Assembly: GCA_023091735.1 (NCBI GenBank)
Contig: JALKBU010000684.1
Span: 1 to 27,951 of the forward strand
Source of the DNA: Trichomonas tenax
Taxonomy: Eukaryota > Parabasalia > Trichomonadida > Trichomonadidae
Length of the DNA: 27,951 nt
Reading direction: 5' to 3'
A program made the position numbers and the translations under genes. Below are positions 19,064 to 26,876 of this stretch, piece after piece. The notes below the pieces were generated by a model. It saw only the letters and a program-made list of their open reading frames with translations, was not told where the DNA came from and searched no databases. How positions within the stretch are numbered: the stretch's first letter is position 1; every line of letters starts with the position of its first letter.

Positions 19064-19941
19064 TTAAAAGTTGACCTGCAAAATCGCATCCAATCTTTTT
19101 TGGCATTTTAGCAGTTTCATCTTTTTGTGCAACATATTTTTGAATTGAGGACAGAATTCATTAACTAATTTTAGAGCTTGATAGGATGAAAATTCCAGTA
19201 TTTTGTTTTCGAATGTGATGCTTCCAGATATTCCAATCTTATAAGTGAAATTATCACAGTATGTGTCAGTGAAATATTTGCATTATTGTCCATTTTAAAT
19301 ACATAATCTGCCACATTTTCTGATATACAGCATTTTTCCATTGAAAACTCTGTTATTTGAAACTGAATGACTGTAAAGCTTGCGTTTCTTATGAAGTTTG
19401 AGCTTGAAAATGTGAACATATCAACATAACCTTTGCGACCGGAAAAATTATGAAGAGGGTCATATTGACGTTGTTGGTCTGTATTATTATTGACATTGTT
19501 ATATTTATTTAAAACTGAACAAAGAATAAAGTAGTTTGGAATATTTTTGGGATTGTTGTATGAAATTGCTGCGTAAGATGCTGCTCCCGTTTGATTTCCA
19601 ATCGAATTTACAAAACATAACCGATTTTGTACGATATGCCCATTAGATCCGAATTTTATGGATCCACCTTGTTTATTAATAGCTGAAATAAAGTATCCGC
19701 ATGAATCAAATTTACAATCTTCGTATAAAATTTTAGAATTCTGGGCAGGAACAATCACAACGGCTGAGTTAGGTTGAAGGTTGTAAAAATTGCAATATTG
19801 TACTGAATAATTTTGGGCATTATAATTTATTTCAAATCTTGTGTCGTTTAATTGCCGTATTTGATATGGCCCGCTGTTGCCAAAGAACTCTGACCACGAA
19901 AATGCCATGAGATTCGCAGCTTTGAGTCCAATAAACAGCAA
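19064..19941 (-). pseudogene. Copy B of the Cys/Asn-rich surface-protein family, one frameshift
   Basis: The frame is open from upstream of 19941 (no ATG until 19908, MAFSWSEFF) to 19171. Near 19255 the homologous coding sequence moves to another frame: TYCDNFTYKIGISGSITFEN, then KILEFSSYQALKLVNEF, ending in TAA at 19064-19066. The N-terminal part aligns with copy A (NAQNYSVQYCNFYNLQPNSA against the NNIFVYNVEFKNLLDYGCIY region). Many N-glycosylation-type sites (NYS, NVS-like, NNNTD) and Cys suit a secreted or surface protein. A signal peptide is not in phase. A likely one (ATG near 19953, MRMFCCLLD) sits in another frame, hinting at a further indel. Confidence 0.6.
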
Positions 19942-20764
19942 AACATTCGCATTTATTTGAAATTTGATTTTTCTGAGAACACTCTGAAAGTGTTCGAATT
20001 GTTAATTTTTTTTAAAAAAATTGAATAATGACTGACCAAAAGATTATTTGACATTATTTGGCCTAAATAAGCTTTATATTGACGTTTTGCTTATGCCATA
20101 TGATAGACAACATAGGATTGCATCATGTAACAAAAAATACTTCAATCGGAGCTTCTCAAAGAAGTCATGCTGTTTATTTATACTCAACTAATGATGTGAA
20201 TCATAATTCAACTATCCAATACTCTTCATTCACCGACGCGTATGGTTCTAGCATCTATTCTCCAGCAGTTTGGCAAAGATATGATATTATTAACAACAAC
20301 AGTGATAACACAACTGAAATCAATTTACCAACCGAAGCAGCATTTGTTATTTATCGCGTGAACAATCTTTCTGTGTTAGAATTCTATAACGTCCCCTCAA
20401 ATATTGCTTCAACTTATAGAATTGTTTATATTGGCTCAGGAGAATATCAAATTAAATGTTCAAATTTTATCAACAACACTCATGTCAAAGCTTCGAATGG
20501 TGTTATTTATTGCGATGATGGCTGCCAATCTCTTTTTGCACAAAACTTCTTCGTAAATAACACTGCTCCCGCTCCTTTGTTTTATATAACAGGAAGTTCA
20601 AATATTATTGTTTCTAACTGCATTGCTGCAAATAATGATGTAACACAAGAATATTCATTAGTTGATTCAGCCACTTACAGAAATGAATCATTACTTGAAA
20701 GTAATGTTTGTGAATTACAAAACAGCAGTGAAGATTTATCATTTAGTGAACCCGATTACAGCCA

Positions 20765-20773
20765 ACACAAAAT
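20765..20773 (+). repeat. Target-site duplication, left copy
   Basis: ACACAAAAT, identical to 21428-21436, directly abuts the left terminus of the inverted-repeat element. A duplication of 9 bp is typical of Mutator-like transposons. Confidence 0.75.
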
Positions 20774-20991
20774 AGCAACATTTTTCCTTCTACGGTGTAG
20801 TTCCGCGACCTTCATAACTTTTTATCTGATCAATATTTTTTCGATTTGAAAGTACTTTCATGTACTTATTGATAGTTGTCTATCCAGTGGTATAAGTGGC
20901 ACAGTCTATATATCTATCAAATCATTGATTGCATTACAAATCGTCCAAAAATATACGATTTCCAGCATAAATGTATGCGCTACTATGCAGC
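20774..20991 (+). repeat. Left terminal inverted repeat of the MULE-like element
   Basis: Pairs with 21210-21427. The near identity of the arms implies recent insertion or gene conversion between the arms. Confidence 0.8.
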
Positions 20992-21209
20992 ATATGATAT
21001 TTTTATGTGTATTATTGATTCAAATGCCTCTTATACGCTTAAAATTAAAAATGCAACTAATTCGTTAATTGATTTGAGGGCGATTATACACATGAAAGTT
21101 ATTGAATTTGATGGGATTTGGATTTGCAGCTGTAATAATGTAAAATTTTAGAATCTTAGATTTGGCAATGAAAAAAAAATTATGCACTGAGACACCATCT
21201 TTCCTCAGC

Positions 21210-21427
21210 GCTGCATATTAGCGCATACATTTATGCTGGAAATCGTATATTTTCGGAAGATTTGTAATGCAATCAATGATTTGATAGATATATAGACTGT
21301 GCCACTTATACCATTGGATAGACAACTATCAATAAGTACATGAAAGTACTTTCAAATCGAAAAAATATTGATCAGATAAAAAGTTATGAAGGTCGCGTGA
21401 CTACACCGTAGAAGGAAAATTTTTCCC
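21210..21427 (-). repeat. Right terminal inverted repeat of the MULE-like element
   Basis: Reverse complement of 20774-20991. Differences lie near the outer end and at isolated positions (for example CAATGG for CAGTGG). Confidence 0.8.
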
Positions 21428-21436
21428 ACACAAAAT
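21428..21436 (+). repeat. Target-site duplication, right copy
   Basis: ACACAAAAT, the second copy. The reading frame of copy C resumes here. Confidence 0.75.
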
Positions 21437-21479
21437 TCCAATGAGAAACTATTTTAGAATTTTTCTTAACGTGTTTTAA

Positions 21480-22867
21480 ATAAAACTTCAAATAAATGAT
21501 TATTTTTAGATGTAATCAATTTCATGAGAAATCAAAAACTGGAATTTGTGGAATTTTCGATACAAGCTCAGCAATCCAATGAAAGCCACGACTTATCTCA
21601 TAAAGCTTACAATAATTACGAATGAAATCATGAATGTTTATAAAAATTACTTTTATAGCTGCGAATTATAGATATATGGTGAGAGTGCGAATATCAAGGC
21701 AGGAATATGCATGGTATTCTCTATAATACATAGTAAAGCAGAGCTTTGTATCATATTCTAGCAGCATGTTTTAACTTCAAAATGTGGATTTCAAATATTT
21801 TGTGTCTTATCTCAGTAAAATGGCTAAAAAACAGCAGTTCTTCTCCAACACTTGCTAAAGCTATTTTACAGTGTTTAGAATCCTCCAAAAAAATATTTGC
21901 ATAATGAAAGTTTTCTTTGTGAAAATCAATTGATTTGAGGAAGGCCATCACGAATTTCATGAATTGTATTATCTTTATAATGTAATCGACCCGTTATAAA
22001 TTTTTTTATTTTCAGATGATTCAATTTTAAAGAATGAAATCCCAAACCGACATATTAATAACCCAACTGCTCTAACAATGTTCCAATTAGTAATGAATTA
22101 TTCGCAAACTATGATGAAAGATAAATTGATGGATTATGTTCTTTTTTTGGAACTGCAACGAGCAGTGTTTCACTTTGCAATCGGTTGAATCATAATATAA
22201 CTTATGTTGAAAGAATTATTGTTGGAAATAAATTATGTATTAATGAATTTAACTACCATTGACTATGTTAATGTGCTTGAATCGATGAATAGATCATTAC
22301 CCATGTCCACATTTTAAGTGAAAAATATATTTTCATCATTTTTGAAATTTGATTTTGATAATGAATCAATAACGAGATCATGTACAAAAGACAAACGTGA
22401 TGCTTTCGATGATAGAGAATGATTATGGAAAAATCACTTGAAAATGTGAGAAAAATTGTGAAATCTAGGATTGAGCTTCGACGAATTCAAGCATCCGTGT
22501 GATGGATGTTTGTGCGCTTCTGAGTTTTGAATTGTGTGGGGACAATCAAAATTGAATACAAAAAATGACCGAAACTCAGTCAAAAATAATTTTTTCAGAT
22601 TTGTTGATATTTATCGATATAACATATAACAAAGCACATCTTTGTCCTAAAGTTACTGCAGTAACGTGTTTCTCAAATATGGAAAGGTGCTCTATGCCAT
22701 ACGGTGACTCATAATATCTAATAAAATTCATGCGAAACATTTATCACAAAATAAAATCAACGTAAACAAACGCAAATAGACGAAATACGTAGTGGAAATT
22801 ATTGAGCTTCACAAATTTGATTGAATGATTTACGACATATCTTGAGGTGTCAGAAATTGATATAAAT
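21480..22867. other. Spacer with weak coding relics
   Basis: Two stretches look protein-like but cannot be assigned. One is a 69-codon minus frame at 21751-21960 (includes NIFLEDSKHCKIALASVGEE). The other is a plus frame at about 22012-22188 (includes NPTALTMFQLVMNYSQTMM), followed after a T-rich run by a second frame to about 22262 (includes ITYVERIIVGNKLCINEF). They may be further gene fragments. The rest is AT-rich, without recognisable features. Confidence 0.3.
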
Positions 22868-22873
22868 TCATTT
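22868..22873 (+). promoter_or_regulatory. Inr of the HTH-protein gene
   Basis: TCATTT matches the trichomonad Inr, with +1 at A22870, 10 nt before the ATG at 22880. It is one of the best promoter calls in the window. It excludes the upstream GTG at 22847 as start. Confidence 0.7.
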
Positions 22874-22879
22874 TTCTTG

Positions 22880-23356
22880 ATGACGAAGCATACTCTCAAG
22901 TACCTGAGCGAGAGCGAGAAAATGCAGATGATCCAGATGGTCAACAGCGACATGAAGACTAAAGACATTGCAATGCGTTTTGGTGTCACACCTCGCCGCG
23001 TCAGAGATGTCTTCAGAGCTCATCAGCTGAACAAGAATTTCAGCGCGATTGATGAGCGCCGCCTGATCGATCTGTACATGAGCGGCGTCAGATCAACGAA
23101 GGAGATGAGGGTGCATATGCCTTACTACCCTTATTACACGGTCAGGAACAAGATAGAGTACATCATCAAGTACGGTTTTGTTGACCGTAACAGAGACGAC
23201 TGCGTTAGTTCATTCAGTGAAGGCAAAGTTTATGAAGATAACCAATCGAAAGCTTCTTCTCCAGATTTCGATTCTCTCGACTTCAGCGCAGTAGCTCCTG
23301 TTTCAGATCTTAAGGCCTTCATAGATTCAGATTTTGACTTCCAAAACTTCGAATAA
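22880..23356 (+). CDS. Small HTH-type probable DNA-binding protein with acidic tail
   Basis: A 158-aa intact protein with higher GC than its surroundings. Residues 10-48 (ESEKMQMIQMVNSDMKTKD, then IAMRFGVTPRRVRDVFRAH) fit a homeodomain-like helix-turn-helix of the kind found in transposase N-termini and regulators: a three-helix unit with GVTPRRVRDVF as turn plus recognition helix. Residues 55-98 (IDERRLIDLYMSG, TVRNKIEYIIKYG) may form a second Myb/SANT-like three-helix unit. The last 28 residues are acidic and aromatic (DFDSLDF, DSDFDFQNFE), like an activation or interaction tail. A transcription factor or a domesticated transposase domain are the two readings. No catalytic DDE-type core is present. 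The start was chosen from the Inr 10 nt upstream. Stops TAATAA overlap TAAA. Confidence 0.65.
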   Translation: MTKHTLKYLSESEKMQMIQMVNSDMKTKDIAMRFGVTPRRVRDVFRAHQLNKNFSAIDERRLIDLYMSGVRSTKEMRVHMPYYPYYTVRNKIEYIIKYGFVDRNRDDCVSSFSEGKVYEDNQSKASSPDFDSLDFSAVAPVSDLKAFIDSDFDFQNFE

Positions 23357-24312
23357 TAAAATATTAGCAAAATTAAAAAAAAACATTGATATAATCAATT
23401 ATCATCAACCATTCAAAGCTATTGTATAATGCAATCAAAATAATATATCTATATTGGAATTTCCTCAAAAATTAGTTTCGGTGTATTACTTGTGTTTCTA
23501 TTTCATTACATTTAGACTTTTAACAAACGATCAAGTAACAGACTATTACTTAACTGTTAATAGAATCTACTCATAGTAAATTTATCAAAATTTTCGAATG
23601 TGAATCTCAAGATATTTCTACATTTTTAGCAAAGATGTTAATTTTACTTCATATTGAAAGGGCAGTACCTCCTTCGTATTTCAATAAGTATCTTTTCTCA
23701 AAAAAATTGCAGAATTTTTTGATAATTTATAGTGCTCACAAAAAGTTTTGAGAAATTTGAAAACATATTTTCCAAAATAATGCATGAAAAATCTTGATGA
23801 GTATAATTCATAAAAAAATTTTGAATGCTTTATTTTTTGAATAGCGGTGAAAAATATTATTAGTTCATTATATTCTATATATTATTTCCAGCTATTTTGG
23901 AAAATTTTAAACAAAAAGTATCGCTTTGGAGCTTTTTAACATCATAAATCGGCCTTGCATATGTAATCAAATTGATGTATTAGATTAAAAATGGATTTTT
24001 CCAAACAAATTCATTTTCAAATAAATATATCGCCTTATTTTTGTCTTTTATTATTGCTGATCTAAATTATAACAGATTGGTTATATCATAAATCCGATAA
24101 TTTTGATTTTTGTCATCAATTCATATTTTATCATAAAGAATCGATATACCTCCTTCATTCTTTGTTACTTTATTCTACATCCGTATTGAAACATATGGGC
24201 AACATTTTTATAGTTGAAAACAGTTTGTATAACAACTTTCCATAGCCAAAACTCTAATTTAAAATTCTGTTGTTTTGTCAAATTTTTAAAAATTTTGAGA
24301 ATTAAATTTAAT
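23357..24312. other. AT-rich spacer
   Basis: About 950 bp of very AT-rich DNA with only short frames. I see no gene, RNA or repeat. Confidence 0.55.
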
Positions 24313-24744
24313 TTAACGAAAATAAATAATGGGAAGTAGTATACAGAGTGTGACTTTTTGAGGTAGTCCAAAATTTTGTCCAAACCACAAAAAATCCCAC
24401 TCTGAGTGCTGGACAAATTCAACTAACGTGTTTTGTAAAGTGTCAGATTTGTCGAAAATAGAGTTGGTGCACAGCTTACAAAAAGTGTCATTTTGCAATG
24501 GGTCATCTAGACAGAGCTTGGAAAGTGCGTGAAGGCATGCGCGGCCTTCACGATACTTAGATGTTATACTTTGTGTCCCAGTGCATGATTCGCAGTCTTC
24601 GACACTGGTGGTGCCACTGAGGTCTGCACGACCCTACTCTTCAGGCTCTAAGCATGATCTGCAGTCTTCGATGTTGTGATTGATCGACAACCCGCAAGCC
24701 AAGCCTCCGTCAGCCTCACAAATATTCCTACCATCTGAATTTTT
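24313..24744 (-). pseudogene. Relic of a CxxC-rich (zinc-ribbon-like) protein gene
   Basis: On the minus strand one frame is open from a TAG at 24745-24747 to a TAA at 24313-24315, except for one TAG at 24634-24636. Three CxxC pairs are visible (EDCRSC, EDCESC, FCKLC), along with GGLACG and CLHALSKLC. The near-duplicate DNA segments around 24583 and 24651 are the codons of the two EDCxSC units. Composition is far more GC-rich than the spacer. Upstream, ADECLEKF in another frame suggests the gene began beyond 24744. The family is not recognised. It lies just outside the proposed terminus of the Maverick-like element, so it may be host flank. Confidence 0.5.
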
Positions 24745-24806
24745 CTAAACACTCATCCGCTTACAATAAAATATTGATTTTTATATTTTTTTTAGTTAGT
24801 AATAAG

Positions 24807-24849
24807 ATGTTCGCAGAACTCGAGTCTTCGCCTCGAGTTCTGCGAACAT
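24807..24849 (+). repeat. Perfect hairpin 1 (18-bp stem, 7-nt loop)
   Basis: ATGTTCGCAGAACTCGAG at 24807-24824, loop TCTTCGC, then its exact complement at 24832-24849. It lies 13 bp inside the proposed element end. Confidence 0.9.
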
Positions 24850-25159
24850 ATCTTTAAATAATTACCGAAAACACAAATTACAAAACGAATAATTTATTAA
24901 TACTAATATTTACGATAGAGTTAGTTTTACAAAGTTAGGGTCCCCCCATATAGAAAATAAATTTTTGAATTACTTACAAAATTAACGTTAAAATTTATTT
25001 TGAAACTCTTGACTATATAAAATGTAATCAGTAATTTAAAATAATTTATGACAAACTAACTAACAAACAAACTAACTAATGAAAGAAAGCGAAAGGATTT
25101 ATGAAGTCAGAAATTTGAAAAAAATAATTTTAGTGGTTATGAGAGAAGTTAGTAATATA

Positions 25160-25202
25160 ATGTTGGCATTCCTCGAGTCTTCGCCTCGAGTTCTGCGAAC
25201 AT
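25160..25202 (+). repeat. Hairpin 2, left arm altered
   Basis: The right arm is identical to hairpins 1 and 3. The left arm reads ATGTTGGCATTCCTCGAG, four bases off the perfect complement. Only the CTCGAG core and outer bases still pair. Confidence 0.85.
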
Positions 25203-25596
25203 ATCTTTAAATAATTACCGAAAACACAAATTACAAAACGAATAATTTATTAATACTAATATTTACGATAGAGTTAGTTTTACAAAGTTAGGGTCCCCCA
25301 TATAGAAAATAAATTTTTGAATTTCTACAAAATTAACGTTAAAATTGATTTTGAAACTAATGACTAAAAATTTATTCAGAAATTTAAAAAAATAATTTAT
25401 GACAAACTAACTAACTAAGAAAAGAAAGCGAAGGGCTTCGCCCCAGCCCGAAGGGTAAGGATTTAGGGTAAGGAAATTTTGAAAATTAATTTTAGTGTTT
25501 ATGAGAGAAATTTATTCAGAAATTAGAATAATAATTTATGACTAACTAACTAACTAAGAAAAGAAAGCGAAAGGATTTGGGGGAGTTAGTAATATA

Positions 25597-25639
25597 ATGT
25601 TCGCAGAACTCGAGTCTTCGCCTCGAGTTCTGCGAACAT
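25597..25639 (+). repeat. Perfect hairpin 3
   Basis: Identical in sequence to hairpin 1: 18-bp stem with 7-nt loop. Confidence 0.9.
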
Positions 25640-26053
25640 ATCTTTAAATAATTACCGAAAACACAAATTACAAAACGAATAATTTATTAATACTAATATT
25701 TACGATAGAGTTAGTTTTACAAAGTTAGGGTCCCCCATATAGAAAATAAAATTTGAAATTACTTACAAATTAACGTTAAAATTTATTTTGAAACTAATGA
25801 ATTTATAAAATGAAATCAGTTTTTAAAATAATTTATGACAAACTAACTAACTAAGAAAAGAAAGCGAAAGGATTTGGGGGTAAGGAAATTTTGAAAAATA
25901 ATTTTAGTGGTTATGAGAGAAAATTTATTCAGTTTTTGAAAAAAATAATTTATGACAAACTAACTAACTAACTAACTAAGAAAAGAAAGCGAAGGGCAAG
26001 AAATTTATGAGTTCAGAAATTTGAAAAATAATTTTAGTGGTTATGAGAGAAAT

Positions 26054-26371
26054 TTATTCGGGACTTTGTCCCTCAAGGGCTTTAGCCCGTTCTTCCTGCT
26101 TCTTCTTTTGTTCCTCTGCTTCTCTCATACGCTTACTTATCCATCTTGGATTCTTCTGACGACCTGCAGCAAGTGCTGCTAATTGTTTTTCTGTACACTT
26201 ACGTTTAGGCTTAACTGGTTTTTCCTCCGTTGCTCCTGTATTATCTTTTTCAGTCTTTTTAGACTTTCTTGTTTTCGTTGTTGCTTTGAGTTCGTGACCT
26301 TCGGTCTTGGATCTAAGCTCCTTTAATATTTCTTCCTTTAATGTCGATTTCAGAGTTTCGAAGTCTGACAT
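26054..26371 (-). CDS. Small Lys-rich protein of the Maverick-like element
   Basis: A 105-aa, highly charged protein. Residues 1-20 form a likely helix (ETLKSTLKEEILKELRSK). A Lys/Thr-rich linker follows. Then come KRKCTEKQLAALAAGRQKNP (about 55-75) and a charged C-terminal helix. The motif K-R-x-C-(S/T)-E-K-Q-L-A-A-L-A-x-G-R is of the kind seen in small basic proteins of DNA viruses and virus-like elements, thought to bind nucleic acid; function is inferred. Its 3' end overlaps the last copy of the terminal repeat (stop within ATTTATTC at 26054-26056). It is divergent from the gene at 26425, sharing a 53-bp AT-rich promoter gap without an Inr match. Confidence 0.65.
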   Translation of the reverse strand: MSDFETLKSTLKEEILKELRSKTEGHELKATTKTRKSKKTEKDNTGATEEKPVKPKRKCTEKQLAALAAGRQKNPRWISKRMREAEEQKKKQEERAKALEGQSPE

Positions 26372-26424
26372 GCTTTTATATTGGATAAAAATTTAAAATA
26401 TTATTTTTTAATACTAATTAAATC

Positions 26425-26850
26425 ATGAGCTTAAGCAGATCAGAGAGAAATTCAATAATCATTAATGATGCCAAAAAAATACAACATCCATTATATTATG
26501 TAATGACTGATAAGAATGGTAAAATTCAAGTTCGTAAGAGAAAGGTTCCATTGACTTCGCCAAAGGAAGAAAAGACTGAAGACGTTAATGAATCAAATAA
26601 AGAATTTAATGAACCAGTTAATACTTCAATTTATGAATCAGTGACGAATAAGAAACTTCTTGAGAAAATGTTAGAAGTTCTTGAACGCAGTACTGAATCA
26701 AATGATTTAAATAAAAACCCGGTTGAACGTCAAAAGGAAACAGAAGAGAATAAACAATTTGTTTCTAACATTTCTGAACAAGTAGAAAAAGAAAAAATTA
26801 TTACTCAACCGAGAAACCAACCAAGAAGAAGAGTAAGAGTTTTACATTAA
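26425..26850 (+). CDS. Small basic-tailed protein of the Maverick-like element, unknown function
   Basis: A 141-aa protein with an N-terminal ordered part (NDAKKIQHPLYYVMTDKNGK), a long acidic and polar middle that looks disordered or coiled (about 50-125, rich in Glu, Asn and Lys), and an Arg-rich end QPRRRVRVLH. The family is not recognised. Its position directly before the capsid-like gene, 26 bp away and on the same strand, suggests a virion-associated or DNA-packaging role; this is inference only. The stop overlaps TAAA. Confidence 0.65.
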   Translation: MSLSRSERNSIIINDAKKIQHPLYYVMTDKNGKIQVRKRKVPLTSPKEEKTEDVNESNKEFNEPVNTSIYESVTNKKLLEKMLEVLERSTESNDLNKNPVERQKETEENKQFVSNISEQVEKEKIITQPRNQPRRRVRVLH

Positions 26851-26876
26851 ATATTATTTTTTTATCTTTAATAAAA

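Larger units (their letters stand above)
20774..21427. mobile_element. Non-autonomous Mutator-like (MULE) element with 218-bp terminal inverted repeats
   Basis: The left arm 20774-20991 is inverted as 21210-21427. Over the inner 210 bp I count about six mismatches. The outermost eight bases match only in half. A spacer of 218 bp (20992-21209) separates the arms. The right terminus reads GGGAAAAATTTTCC inward, like common MULE ends. A perfect 9-bp direct repeat flanks the element. No transposase is encoded, so it would have moved with an enzyme supplied in trans. It is inserted in copy C of the surface-protein family. Arms and target duplication are seen directly; the MULE assignment rests on the 9-bp duplication and long arms. 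Confidence 0.75.
20100..21479 (+). pseudogene. Copy C of the Cys/Asn-rich surface-protein family, split by a transposon
   Basis: From the ATG at 20100 the frame runs parallel to copy A: STNDVNHNSTIQYSSF against TTNDQNHTSKIQYSSF, and SNIASTYRIVYIGSG against SNIASRYRIIYLGNG. The N-terminal third present in A and B is missing, so it is 5'-truncated. At 20773 the coding sequence is interrupted by the inverted-repeat element. The native codons resume after the second target-duplication copy: with the element and one duplication removed, SQHKI is followed by PMRNYFRIFLNVF and a stop at 21477-21479 that overlaps TAAA. As it stands, the frame runs into the element and ends at 20849. Confidence 0.65.
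24794..26056 (+). repeat. Three tandem repeats at the element terminus, each opening with a hairpin
   Basis: Units start at 24794, 25147 and 25584, with the sequence AGTTAGTAATA(..)ATGTT. The first about 210 bp of each unit are nearly identical (hairpin, then a stretch ending around the GGGTCCCCCATATAG block and TTAACGTTAAAAT). The distal parts differ in the number of a shorter repeat. That shorter repeat contains AATTTATGACAAACTAACTA followed by AAGAAAGCGAA and occurs five times (near 25041, 25391, 25531, 25828 and 25945). ACTA runs vary between copies. This is probably a terminal inverted repeat zone grown by unequal exchange. Confidence 0.8.

Noticed and set aside
20876..21151. 91-codon ORF as an independent gene
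   Set aside because: Its first third lies in the terminal inverted repeat of the mobile element, and no Inr or start context supports it. It is discussed only as a possible captured fragment.
24500..24740. GC-rich segment with a 9-bp hairpin (24528-24552) and a repeated motif, first taken as a structured non-coding RNA
   Set aside because: The minus strand reads through it as a Cys-rich protein with a single stop, and the repeats are codons of EDCxSC units. No known RNA signature was found.
25041..26010. ACTAAC runs as intron branch/acceptor signals
   Set aside because: Trichomonad introns use an ACTAAC-containing acceptor, but here the runs are microsatellite parts of a tandem repeat without donor sites or flanking exons.
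24794..26056. CRISPR-like array
   Set aside because: Repeat units of 350-460 bp without unique spacers in a eukaryotic mobile-element terminus; not CRISPR.
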